DNA from: Macrostomum hystrix
Taxonomy: Eukaryota; Platyhelminthes; Macrostomidae
Length of the DNA: 64,000 nucleotides
Direction: 5' to 3'
Assembly: GCA_950097015.1 (NCBI GenBank)
Contig: CATNEN010000001.1
Location: 7,187,001-7,251,000 of the forward strand
Shown here: piece after piece, positions 33,801 through 45,500 of the stretch
How the letters are laid out: each line of letters begins with the position of its first letter
Numbering within the stretch: the first letter of the stretch is position 1
Program-made: the position numbers and the translations under genes
Notes under the pieces: generated by a model
What the model was told of the DNA's origin: nothing
Seen by the model: the letters and a program-made list of their open reading frames with translations, nothing else
Database searches by the model: none

Positions 33801-36800
33801 AACGGTTGTCCAGTAACAAATCCTAGTGTTATCACAATGCAAATAATCCCAACTCACCACTGAAGTAGTCGGCCAGGCTGCTGTGCAGTTTCTGATTCAA
33901 CTTGGCGTCGCCGCAATACCGTCTGGCCGCGGCCTCAGCGAACTGCCTGTGATACCACGCCACCACCCGAGAACCACCGAAGCTCTGCCTAGTGATGAGG
34001 TAATCGCCGCAGTCGTCCCTGACTCGCGTCCACAGCAGCGGAGGCAGCCGCACCAGCTGGGGATCCGGCGGCAGCTGGTGCAGATAAGTGTCCTGCAGGA
34101 CTTCGTCGTCAAGCGACAGCACGTCTTCGAGCTCCTGCTCTGTTAGGCCGGATCTGCTCAACGCCAGGTAAGCAAATGCTCGAGACACCAGCACCTGTCC
34201 GTGGTTCCTTTCCAGACTGACCAGCACCTCCTCGATGGCCTGATCGAGAGTATCCGGCATTGAGTCGGCATTAACAGTTGTAAAGGAGCGCCACTGCAAG
34301 GCTTGATCGACTAGCAGCTTGGAGAAAAACGGCTGGCCCGACTTTGATACCGACTGGAGTAGCACGGAACGCTGTCTGCGCGATATTAGGTGAGTAATAG
34401 GTTGTTGCGGACTGAACTTGGTCGTTAAGGCCAGGATTGTAAATAAAATTCCCTAAAACTTTAAAGCTCTCCCATTCATTATTTCAGAAACATTACTGAG
34501 ATTTAGGAAAATTTTCCTTAGATTTCATTCAGGTAGGATGGATGAGTGGCAGAGCTTTTAACTCGTTCGCCTCTCGCACCAAGGTCCCTGAGCTCGATTG
34601 CACAGCGAGGCCACAATAAATTGAGGCGCAGCCGCGAAGAGAAGGCTTAAGGGCTTGAGGGCCAACCTCCAGGCACATTGAGAGTGTACACTGCCTGACG
34701 ATGAGAAAGTCAGGGCAGATGTACACATCTGTGTGAGTGTGTGCCTGTGTACGGTATCTACGTACGTAGGAAAATCTTGTACTCAGGAGTCAGTGAAATA
34801 GGCAACATTGCCTCCTCGCTGGCTGCGGGTCTAGTGTCACAGAGGGAGGTCAGTAAATTAAAACTAAAAGATCTGTTTAAACTGAAACTTCACAACTCAC
34901 TTTCCAGTTAGACCTCTGCGAGCATTAGCCAAGAGAGACTCAACCAGAGCCTGTGAGTCGGCGGTGCCCATTTTGTCCAGCTGCACCAGACAGTCTTGTG
35001 GAAATCTGCTCACAGCGCTTCTCAGACAGATGCCGTCACTGCGATCGCTCGCAAATGTGACGACCATCTTGACATTGGCTGGCAGCTCGGTTGGTAGAAA
35101 GTTCAAGCTATGAGCACCGTCAGCAGTCTCAAGCTGGTCGACGGAGTCGAGTACCAGCAGCAGTGCACGACCGTCGGTTGACGCCTCGGCAGCGTTGTGC
35201 AGCAGCGCTTGAAAATGCCTCACCAGGAAGTGAAATTCTGATGTCAGCTCTGGCTCGGCGTGGATGTCCAAATCATGCAGACCGAATAGCTGGCAGATCT
35301 GGTGGCATAGCGAAGCCAAGAGGTGCTTCACAGTCAGCGACTGAGCCGATGTGCCAAGAAATCTAATAATTTTCCTGGGAGCAGCTGGGAACCAAGCATC
35401 AGCAGCAGCAGCTACAGCGGCTGATAACGAAGTCTTTCCACTGCCCGACGGTCCGTGAATTATCACAGGACGCGAAACTGAATCGTCGGGTTTTCCTCGT
35501 GGAATTTCCGTCAGCCTGCGGTGACGCAGACGCTCTCGCTCCTGAATATGCGGTTTTGTGGCGGGATAAAGTCTTGGTCCTTGGTGGACTTTGGTTTTCC
35601 TGAAAATCTGATCTGGATACAATGGGCCATAAACAGAAAGATAAGCGATTGATCGTCATCTCAGAATGGAGAAAGCAAACAGCTAGTTTTGTCATTTAAG
35701 GAGCTTAATGCACCATAGGCATGGGGGAGGGCTATTATACATTCAATTATTATACTGTAGTGAGCCACTGCTTAGGGGCCTATTGGTGTCTCACTAGCTG
35801 TCAGTAGCCCCACCTGCAAGGTAGCTTAGGTGTCCCTTTTGCTGGCATTGAGTGGCTGCCCGGCCCGCCCTCTCTAGCGTTGTCTGGTCTGTCCCTCTGC
35901 CCCTCCCTTCCCCGGCCGCGCCTGTACTTTGAGTGTGTTGTCTCTCCCCCAGGGATGAGTCATCACCTCTTTGTCCCGCGCTGGCTTCGTTGTCCCTTGT
36001 CCTTTTCTTTGTGTGTCTGTCTGCCCTCAGTCAGCACGTGATTCTCCTCATGTGACTGGCCTCTCTCCTTGTCTTTTAAAGTGCACGTAAACATGTTTAC
36101 TGCACTTGGGGCTTTGATTATGGGACAGGAGCCGACGTAGGAGTGACGTTTCTGGCGCCACTGACGTCAGTTGCTATTTTTAGAAACCACGTGATTCCAT
36201 CACGTGTTTTCTAACTCTGCACTGACCCTATGGGAGGCCCTTGCCTATAAAAGAAAGCTCCCCGCTCCTCTGGCCCTCAACCCGGCCTCTTCCCGTCATT
36301 CACGTTTTCTCTGACATTATTTCAGTCTCTCTTGTCAGTGCCATCAGTGTCTAAGCTCCCACTTCAGTCTCTGCGTGTGACTGCTCACAAGCTCAGTTCT
36401 GGCTAAGTCCCGAAACTAACTTAGCCTTCCCCCAACACCCGAGCTACGCCGGACACTGACAGCCTTTAACTGCGACTGAAACTCTGCACGGTGTGCGCTT
36501 CTCAAGACTTCGTGACTTTATCTCTTTCGGGCCAAGGATCCTTCACCTCACCGAAGGCAGAAGTCCTGACGCCCTGGTGGCAGCGCTACTACTACACTAC
36601 CTAGTATTCTTGGACTTCATATTGGAGTTCGCCGGATCCCGCATTGTTAGCAGGACGACCGGTACAACAATACATTTAAAATTCAACAAATAACAAGTCT
36701 TCGTTCCAACTACCCAACTAAGTGCCCCCTGAACTAACCTCAGTATCATCCATGGCAAAGCTGATGCCCATCTGTTCCTTCAAGGCCTCTCCCATCTGTT

Positions 36801-38594
36801 GATGCTCTTTAGCTGCGTTAGTAGGCTTGTCATCGTTTTCATTCTCGTCCTCCTCGTGACCTGCTCTAGCCATGGAGCCGCTGATGGGCTGTCGCGCCGT
36901 CATGACGGCTACCCGGACCCGTTCAATGTCGGCTGCTCGACCAGCGAATCCTAGTAACCTCCCGGCTGCCAAGTGCAAGTGATGCAGCACCTCGGCGTAG
37001 AGCTCCGGAGATTCCACACTCAGCGAGTGTTGCAAAGATCTCGCTGAATCAATCTGCTGGCGAACAACGGTGCAAAAGTCGCGACAGAGGTTCTTCAGGT
37101 AGTGCGTATGCGACAACAGACCGCTGTCGATGCCCTTGTCAGTCCACTTTAGTCCGGTGTAGCTCAGAATGCGCGATTCTGGCAGAACTGCCGGAATTTT
37201 AGTCTCCTTCAAACGGTTGAGCATAGCCTGCGGCTCAGCGGCCACCTCTCCGTTCTCAATGTCTATGAATCTGCCTGCGTGAGTTGGCGATTTTGAGAAC
37301 GATTATAATCTCAATACAAGCGCAGTACTGGGTGAAATATTTGTACCCTAAACACATTCAAATTGCACCCATTCAAAGCCAGATTTACAGACAGTGAGTG
37401 GGTTTCCAAAGGCTGTGTACAGCTAGCTTATTCAGTCCATGGACTGTGGGGTAATGCTGTGCGCAATCTTGTGCTACGATTTGAACCCCCAACGTCTTGA
37501 TCAGAAGCCATATTGCTCACTTGCGATCCTATCGGTGACGTCGATTGCGTCAAACTCTCGAATTACGCACAGGCAGCGAGCTTCCGCCTCGACGCTGGCT
37601 CCAGCATCCAACAACCCGGCTTGTATTTCGTGCTCCGTCACCGAGGCCACATACTTAAAAGCGTCCGCTTCGCTCATGGTCGCCTTGGCAACGCACGACT
37701 GAGCGCAAGCTCGCAACTGCTGAGCGATGAGGCCGCTCTCCGACTGCCACTTGCGCTCGTCCTCCCGTCGCAGTCGTTCGTCTTCGCGATTATCATAATT
37801 GGTCAGCACTGAGGTGATTGGCAGCAGGACATAGCGCGGAGGTCTCGAGTTCAAATCCTGTTTAAACCACCGGCTGAGCAATTGGTAGTCCAGATTTAAT
37901 CGCTTGGCTTCGTCAAGCAAAATGTCGAATTCCTCTAAGGAAATTTCGTTCGGATAGAAACGATGGCCATACTTCTCACCAAGGATAATCTAAAATTAAA
38001 AGAAGAGAAATGTAAAAAGACTAGAGAAACTTCGAGAAAGAAGGCGAACGCTTTTAGCTTTTTAGACAGTAAAAGATCTCACAGCGAAGCAAGGTCCCAG
38101 TGAAACTTGTCGACACTTGAGCACCTCGCGAATGCACAAATCTGTTGTCTTGTGCTCCAGTGCTGCCTCATCTCTGACCCCCCATCGCATGTCGGCGACC
38201 TTTATACGAAATTTTAATAACCTTTAGGCTCGAGTAATTAGATGCAATCACACTCAAAACGTTCTAAGAGGGCTTGAATTTGCAGACAGACCTGAAAATC
38301 CAATCGTCGTTCTCGGCAGTAGACGCGCAGTTTTGGAATGGCATCTCGGAACAGGGAATTTCTTTCCTCGCTTGTGTCTAGATGTTTTCATCATAGAAAA
38401 CAAAACAGTTTAAGTCTAAGGCTAAGTCGCGATTCAATTAGTTTGATAATTGATTTAATCAAGCTTAATCTCTTACCTGTAAATGTAGAACTTAAAAACA
38501 CTCTCACAATGGTCTTCTCTTGATCAGGCAAGTTGTTCAAATGGCCCTCGAGAACATGCGTGAATGCTTTAGTGGCCTGTCTTGTAGTACTCAT
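27892..38594 (-). CDS. NACHT and WD40-repeat protein, NWD1/NWD2-like STAND NTPase (13 exons, about 1871 aa)
   Basis: Exons (minus): 38594-38477, 38377-38292, 38199-38083, 37989-37521, 37274-36739, 35607-34901, 34375-33858, 32897-32301, 32018-31741, 31414-30291, 29903-29716, 29617-29424, 28575-27892; all phases agree and the sum is an exact open frame. Residues about 30-130 match the DUF4062-like N-terminus of NWD proteins (TIVRVFLSSTFTD, ER, VADMRWGVRDEA, IILGEKYGHRFYP). A NACHT NTPase follows, with Walker A GPSGSGKT (494-501) and Walker B LLLVLDSVDQL (Asp596). A winged-helix region ends in LADYFSGRWYGQPKP-type sequence, and WD40 repeats fill the C-terminal half (for example VVWDTRRW, LLFWSVETGS). 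Such STAND proteins switch on ATP binding and oligomerise. The C-terminus is CSVM, a CaaX-type prenylation box. It is longer than human NWD1 (about 1560 aa). The exon 9 donor (gtcggg) is weak. Introns hold SINEs, a solo LTR and a minisatellite. Confidence 0.92.
28655..29375. repeat. 24-bp minisatellite in the last NACHT-WD40 intron
   Basis: About 29 copies of a 24-bp unit (acagtgattatatacaccgg plus ttag), alternating ccggttag and cctgttag variants at first and decaying to gggactaaatacaccgg-type units after 29095. It fills the intron 28576-29423. Confidence 0.93.
29970..30262 (-). mobile_element. tRNA-derived SINE, family A, copy 3 (reverse)
   Basis: The 3' tail (aat)n lies at 29970-29990. 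The reverse body follows (agggctgcgggcaatggctc, ctgactcctgagcacacgct, tctccgcggctgcgccccaa), then the tRNA-like head (ggaatcgagctcagggacc). It sits in the NACHT-WD40 intron between 30290 and 29904, in sense with the host gene. Confidence 0.87.
31440..31680 (-). mobile_element. Degenerate 3' part of a family A SINE, copy 4
   Basis: Recognisable pieces are gcagtgggcaatgataaacc, gctaactcctgagcacacac and gtgtagatctgccctgactt. They end around actgtgccttggggtagg without a tRNA-like head. It lies in the intron between 31740 and 31415. Confidence 0.7.
32040..32280. other. Intron of the NACHT-WD40 gene
   Basis: Intron between exons 8 and 9 (32300-32019). It contains a short duplicated phrase (gctaagccaatttttggaac and ctaagccaatttttagttac) and no other feature. 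Confidence 0.5.
33055..33137. repeat. 23-bp minisatellite, three and a half copies
   Basis: Unit tccgctctatccaatgggcc plus aat, in the intron between exons 7 and 8 of the NACHT-WD40 gene. Confidence 0.85.
33273..33588 (-). mobile_element. tRNA-derived SINE, family A, copy 5 (reverse)
   Basis: A tail of aaaataataatttcagg precedes the reverse body (gggctgcgggcaatggcaca, cgctgactcctgagcacaca). It has a well-kept head (ggaatcgaacttagggaccg, gcgataaccgctctgccacc). An internal deletion removes part of the gtgtgtacatctgccct segment near 33400. Confidence 0.88.
34537..34845 (+). mobile_element. tRNA-derived SINE, family A, copy 6
   Basis: Head gagtggcagagcttttaact and ctcgattgcacagcgaggcc; body with ctgcctgacgatgagaaagt and ctcaggagtcagtgaaatag; 3' part ctcgctggctgcgggtctag. 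It lies in the NACHT-WD40 intron 34376-34900, antisense to the host gene. Confidence 0.87.
35756..36669 (+). mobile_element. Probable solo LTR of a retrotransposon, about 914 bp
   Basis: A GC- and pyrimidine-rich block fills most of the NACHT-WD40 intron 35608-36738. It starts TGTAGTGAGCC and ends GGTACAACA (TG...CA termini), and is flanked by the same 4-bp sequence, atac, on both sides, consistent with a target-site duplication. It contains a TATA-like box (tataaaag, 36246-36253) followed by a C/T-rich leader, as in an LTR with U3 and R. No internal gag-pol region or second LTR lies in the window, so a solo LTR left by recombination is inferred. Plus orientation is suggested by the TATA box. 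Confidence 0.55.
36246..36253 (+). promoter_or_regulatory. TATA-like box in the putative LTR
   Basis: The sequence tataaaag lies about two thirds of the way through the putative LTR, where a U3/R promoter would be. There is no direct evidence of activity. Confidence 0.35.
37395..37505 (-). mobile_element. Fragment of a family B SINE, copy 4 (reverse)
   Basis: Pieces ggctgtgtacagctagctta, ttcagtccatggactgtggg and gatttgaacccccaacgtct match the body and B-box region of family B with the middle deleted. It lies in the intron between exons 4 and 5 of the NACHT-WD40 gene. Confidence 0.65.
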
Positions 38595-39590
38595 GTCCCG
38601 TGCCAGATTTTATCAGTTAAGGTTTCCAAACGAGCTAGAAAATTACAAATTAAATCGTATTTGAAACCAATTTAGCATATTTCTAGAAGCGCTGTTGCAA
38701 AGCAATGTATTTTAAACTGTTTGTATCAAAATTATGACTTGCTCACATAAGAAGTACTTGGTATGCTTGTGAATTGTAAATTGTAAAAGTTTTTTTTATC
38801 ATACATTTAATAAAATACATTCTTATGTGTTAATATGTGTTCTTAGTACTCACAAAGCTTCATAATGGCTTATATTTACATTTTTTGCAAGATGATGCGT
38901 TAGTGTTATAAAGTAAAGTTTTGAGAAAAAAATGTTTTTTCTCAAATAGGCTTGTTTAATCAGGTGAAGTATGAGTCGGTATTTGGCCTGGATATAATAT
39001 ATGGATCAATATATGTGTATTTATTTTTAATATAAAAATATCAATCATAGAAAATAAAATTATTTATATTTTTTTTCCTTTTCAACACATTAGTATTTTA
39101 ATATACCAGTATCTAATTTAAAACGCAGCAGGCAGGCAAATAAAGACTTACATTAAATACAGCTCTTTTCTCCAGCCCAAGGTAATCAATCTGTACTGTC
39201 GGATTATACTTGGTCGAGATGCTTAAATGTTGAAACGTGATATTAATTAAAATAGACAACTTTTCCCATGTTGGTTTTGCTCCATGCTTCTAAAGCTTAG
39301 TTAGTTACACAGATTAAAATAGTTTTTTATATTTACCTGCATATATTTGCAGCTTTAATAAAATTCTATTTAAATTATACAATAAAAAACGTAATTATAC
39401 AAACACTTTTGTTATATTTTAACTAAAAACTTGCACTATTATTAGACCGTTTTTAAACAGGCAATTTTACAGGAAAGTGAGTTATAACTTTCTTGGTTGA
39501 GTCAAATGCAGTAAACTTCCCTCGTGAAATGTTTGGAAGTATACTTTAGAAAGTAGCACTTTTGTTGACTCTCTCGGGCTTGAATTTACG
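38595..39590. other. AT-rich bidirectional upstream region
   Basis: Spacer of about 1 kb between the divergent NACHT-WD40 (-) and AASS (+) genes, so it must carry both promoters unless upstream UTR exons exist. It is very AT-rich (for example tggatataatatatggatca at about 38986). No specific motif was recognised. Confidence 0.5.
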
Positions 39591-42500
39591 ATGCTGCAGA
39601 TTCTGCGACCGCCGTTCCTTCAATCTCGACGATTCGTGGGGGATTTCGCCAGAAAAACTAATCGAGTCTTAGCCATTCGACGAGAGACTATCAACCTATG
39701 GGAGAGGCGTGCTCCGTTTTCGCCAAATCATGTTCGAAAGTTGGTAAAAGAAGGCGTGAAGGTCATTGTTCAGCCCTCCAATCGACGCGCATTCACGCAT
39801 AACGTAAGTCGTAAGATTGATTGAGACCTTCCGAAGTTATGATGTCGATCGCTCTTTGTCGCGTATTAAAAAAAATATTTGTTTTATGTAAAGTTTAAAA
39901 TCCTAAATTTGACAGGAATACAGTCAGGCTGGCGCTATCATTCAAGAAGATTTGTCAGAAGCGCCAGTCATCATCGGTGTGAAGCCTACGCCGCTAGACT
40001 ATCAGAGTCTCATGCCAGATAAGACCTACGCGTTCTTCTCCCATACAATCAAGGCTCAGGAGGAGAACATGCCTCTGTTGGACACCCTAATTGAAAGAAA
40101 AATTCGCTTAATAGACTACGAAAAGTTGGTTAACGCTGACGGCAAAAGAATTGTAGCCTTTGGAAAATACGCTGGCATTGTTGGAATGATTAATATATTA
40201 AATGGGCTCGGCATTCGTCTACTAGCGTTAGGCCACCATACGCCATTCATAGTGAGTGATTCTTTCCTAAATTACTAATTATTTTTTATATAACATTCGG
40301 TAAAAATTCGAAATGATTGCTTTATTAAATTTCACGATTTCGTGAGACAACATACTCGTATTTAATGATGCTCTCAGCTTTTAAATGACCTTCATACCTG
40401 CAATTAATTTGTTAAGGTTCGGTTTTTACATTTTCATGAGTTTTTTGTGTGCTTAATATGGATTATTCTCTTTTGGTATTTTTTAACACGCGCCCTGCTT
40501 TCTACTCTTCCGCGCTTTTTTCAGGACGAGCGCTCAGCAGCGCCAGTGTGTTAACTATTCTAATCTCACTTTTCTACCCCTAGAGTTTACTGTACATCAA
40601 GTGTACACTCATCCAAACCCCACCCTCTTCGCAAACCGACACACCCCCTACAAACTTCAATGTACATTCATCCTCCGCGTATTTCTGGTCTTACATTTGG
40701 GGTAGTGCGAGGTGGGTGTGTTCGTCTAGCTGGCGTCACGTGATTCATTTGGCCACGAATTACTGCCTAGCTGTTGTTTGTTATTTTAAGTGTGTTTCAA
40801 GCCAGTCTGATCTAGCGTGTTTTTTACCCTCTTGTATTCCTTGGAATTTCTTGCTTATTTATTTGCTCAGTGTTTAGCTTATCTTGCCTTAGCTTGGCTC
40901 AGTGAAGCTACTTCAAGTAGACAGAGCTAGCTAGGGAGCATTTACAATGAGAGAGATGTAAGCTTGAATCATTGTTTGTCACTCATAGTTAAGACATTTT
41001 ATGCACCCTACGGCTATTTGCGCCTTGCTGCATGTGTTAACTTTAAAGTGCAACACAGTTATTTGCTGACCGATTTTTATTCCCTTGCATATTATGATCT
41101 TTTATTGCCATAGCTTTTTTATGTATTGTTTAATAACTTCCCAGCATTTTTCAGCGCAGTGAAGCTAAATTTGTATAATTCCTTATTGGGGGGGTCGGTG
41201 GCAGAGCGGTTATCGCGTTTGCCTCTCGCACCACGGTCCCTAAGTTCGATTCCACGGCGAGGCCACATTTATTTGGGGCGCAGCCGCGGAGAGAAGGCTT
41301 GAGGGCTTGTCGTGTAATTTACGCCCTTGAGGGCCAACCTCCAAGGCACTGTGAAATGTACACTGCCTGACGATGAGAAAGTCAGGGCAGATGTACACAC
41401 CTGTGTGAGGATCTGTGTACTGTGTGAGTATCTGCCTGTGTACGGTATCTGTGTGCGTGTGTGCTCAGGAGTCAGCGAAATGGGCAGAATTGCCTCCTCG
41501 CTGGCTGCGGGTCTAGTGTCACTTAATTATGTGCCACTGCCCGCAGCCCTCCTGCAATTAATAATAATATTATTATTATTATTATAAATCCTTGTTACTA
41601 AGTCAACAAGTACATGTTGAGCTTTAGTTTAACAGTACATCAACCCCTAACCCAATCCTTCAGTACACCAGCCTCCACTCCATCAGCAACCACCCCTTCC
41701 CTCCAGCACATCGGGCCAGCTCACAACTATCGCAGCGTAGAGATGGCCAAGCAGGCAGTCAGGGACAGCGGCTACGAGATTTCGCTTGGCAACCTACCGA
41801 AATCCATCGGCAACCTGGTGTTTGTCTTCACCGGCTCCGGCAATGTCAGTCAAGGTGCCCAGGACATCTTTCGCGAGTTGCCATTTGAAATGGTTCAGGT
41901 TGAACACTTGCCGGACATTGTAAAACACGGTTCCAGCTCCAAGGTGTACGGTTGTGTGTGCAGTCGCAAAGATTATCTGCGTCACCGGGACACTGGCAAG
42001 TTCGATCCCGAAGATTATGATCAGAATCCTCGGAACTATATCAGCGTGTTCGCTAAAAGCGTGGCGCCGTATGCCTCCGTGCTAATCAACGGCATCTACT
42101 GGGATCCAACATCGCCCAGGTTAATTAGCATACCCGATGCTAAAATACTGCTTAGAGAGCAACAGGATCACAGTCCGTGGCTGCAGTCCTCTCCAGGTGA
42201 TGGGATGTACTTTTAGCTCGCTACCCGATAAAAAATCCAGCAGTTACTTAAATCATATCCCTTTATGAAATTCAGGGCGTGAGTGGCAGAGCGGCTAACG
42301 CGTTCGCCTCTCGCGCCACGGTCCCTGAGCTCGATCGCGCGGCGAGGCCACATTAATTTGGGCGCAGCCGCGGAGAGAAGGCTTGGGGGCTTGTCGTGCA
42401 ATTTACGCCTTTGAGTGCCAACCTCCTAGGCACAATGAAACTGTACACTGCCTGACGATGAGAAAGTCAAGGCAGATAAACACACCTGTGTGAGCGTGTG

Positions 42501-45500
42501 CCTGTGTACACTATTTGTGTGCTCACGAGTCAGCGAAATGGGCAGAATTGCCTCCTCGCTGGCTGCGGGTCTAGTGTCACCATTGTGAGTGTGTGCCATT
42601 GCCCACAGCCCTCCTGCAATTAATATTATACCCAATCCTGCTGTCCCTATACCCAATCCAACAGTCCATATACCCAATCCAGCAGTCCCCATACCCAATC
42701 CTGCTGTCCCTATACCCAATCCAGCTGTCCCTATACCCAATCCAGCAGTCCCCATACTCAATCCAGCAGTCCCCATACCCAATCCAGCAGTCCTCATACC
42801 CAATCCAGCAGTCCCTATACCCAATCCAGCAGTCCCCATACCCAATCCAGCAGTCCCTATACCCAATCCAGCAGTCCCTATACCCAATCCAACAGTCCCT
42901 AAACCCAATCCAACAGTCCCTATACCCAATCCAACAGTCCCCATACCCAATCCAGCAGTCCCTATACCCAATCCAGCAGTCCCCATACCCAATCCAGCAG
43001 TCCCTATACCCAATCCAACAGTCCCTATACCCAATCCAACAGTCCCTATACCCAATCCAACAGTCCCTATACCCAATCCAACAGTCCCTATACCCAATCC
43101 AACAGTCCCTATACCCAATCCAGCAGTCCCTATACCCAATCCAGCAGTCCCTATACCCAATCCAGCAGTCCCCATACCCAATCCAGCAGTCCCTATACCC
43201 AATCCAGCAGTCCCCATACTCAATCCAGCAGTCCCCATACCCAATCCAGCAGTCCTCATACCCAATCCAGCAGTCCCTATACCCAATCCAGCAGTCCCCA
43301 TACCCAATCCAGCAGTCCCTATACCCAATCCAACAGTCCCTATACCCAATCCAACAGTCCCTATACCCAATCCAACAGTCCCTATACCCAATCCAACAGT
43401 CCCTATACCCAATCCAACAGTCCCTATACCCAATCCAACAGTCCCTATACCCAATCCAACAGTCCCTATACCCAATCCAACAGTCCCTATACCCAATCCA
43501 GCAGTCCCTATACCCAATCCAACAGTCCCTATACCCAATCCAGCAGTCCTTCACCAGCTCACACGATGTTTGTAGTTCTCACGGATTTCCTCAGGCTGTC
43601 CTCAACTGCCGCACCGCATGCTGGCTATCAGTGACATCAGTTGCGATCCCGGCGGCTCCATCGAGTTCATGAAGGAAATCACCACCATCGAAAAGCCGTT
43701 CTTCCTGTACGACGCCGAGGAGAACATGAGCTACGATCAGTGAGTCCTTGCTCACTCTTTCGTTGTAAAATGCGATATGCTCTACTTATGAGCTGCTATT
43801 CAGTAGTCGAATAAGGATTTTTCGTCTACAATTAGTAAATAGTAGTGAGAAAACTGCTGACTTGTAGGCTTCATAAAACTAAATATATGATTGTATCTAC
43901 TAGAATTGTGTAACTTTTTAAATTCTCTTTTCTGTAGAAGCACCAGAGTCACAAACAGAGTGCAGTTCGTCAGATCCACTGGTTTAACTTGTCAATCAAT
44001 TGCAGATTCTCAGGTTCCGGTGTAATCATCTGCTCGGTGGACAACCTGCCAGCTCAGATGCCTAGGGAAAGCACAGAGTTCTTCGGCTCCCAGCTCCTGC
44101 CATATATCCACGAAATTGTGAGTGACTAGAACTCGATGCTTATAGCACTGTCAGCTGAAACTCTACTGAATCACTCGGTGTTTCACCCAGTCACTCGGTG
44201 TTTCACCCAGTCACTCGGTGTTTCACCCAGTCACTCGGTGTTTCACCCAGTCACTCGGTGTTTCACCCTGTCACTCGGTGTTTCACCCAGTCACTCGGTG
44301 TTTCACCCAGTCACTCGGTGTTTCACCCAGTCACTCGGTGTTTCACCCAGTCACTCGGTGTTTCACCCAGTCACTCGGTGTTTCACCCAGTCACTCGGTG
44401 TTTCACCCAGTCACTCGGTGTTTCACCCAGTCACTCGGTGTTTCACCCAGTCACTCGGTGTTTCACCCAGTCACTCGGTGTTTCACCCAGTCACTCGGTG
44501 TTTCACCCAGTCACTCGGTGTTTCACCCAGTCACTCGGTGTTTCACCCAGTCACTCGGTGTTTCACCCAGTCACTCGGTGTTTCACCCAGTCACTCGGTA
44601 TTTCACCCAGTCACTCGGTGTTTCACCCAGTCACTCGGTGTTTCACCCAGTCACTCGGTGTTTCACCCAGTAACTCGGTGTTTCACCCAGTCACTCGGTG
44701 TTTCACCCAGTCACTCGGTGTTTCACCCAGTCACTCGGTGTTTCACCCAGTCACTCGGTGTTTCACCCAGTCACTCGGTGTTTCACCCAGTCACTCGGTG
44801 TTTCACCCAGTCACTCGGTATTTCACCCAGTCACTCGGTGTTTCACCCAGTCACTCGGTGTTTCACCCAGTCACTCGGTGTTTCACCCAGTAACTCGGTG
44901 TTTCACCCAGTCACTCGGTGTTTCACCCTGTCACTCGGTGTTTCACCCTGTCACTCGGTGTTTCAGCCTGTCACTCCGTGTTTCAGCCTGTCACTCGGTG
45001 TTTCACCCAGTCACTCGGTGTTTCACCCAGTCACTCGGTGTTTCACCCAGTCACTCGGTGTTTCACCCAGTCACTCGGTATTTCACCCAGTCACTCGGTG
45101 TTTCACCCAGTCACTCGGTGTTTCACCCAGTCACTCGGTGTTTCACCCAGTCACTCGGTGTTTCACCCAGTCACTCTGTTTTTCACCCTGTCACTCGGTG
45201 TTTCACCCAGTCACTCGGTATTTCACCCAGTCACTCGGTGTTTCACCCAGTCACTCGGTATTTCACCCAGTCACTCGGTGTTTCACCCAGTCACTCGGTG
45301 TTTCACCCAGTCACTCGGTGTTTCACCCAGTCACTCGGTGTTTCACCCAGTCACTCGGTATTTCACCCAGTCACTCGGTGTTTCACCCAGTCACTCGGTG
45401 TTTCACCCTGTCACTCGGTGTTTCACCCAGTCACTCGGTGTTTCACCCAGTCACTCGGTGTTTCACCCAGTCACTCGGTGTTTCACCCAGTCACTCGGTG

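Noticed and set aside
42426-43672. Open frames of 325-370 codons on both strands
   Set aside because: They are produced by a stop-free 21-bp minisatellite inside an AASS intron; the peptides are simple repeats such as VPIPNPA and the flanking AASS exons splice across them.
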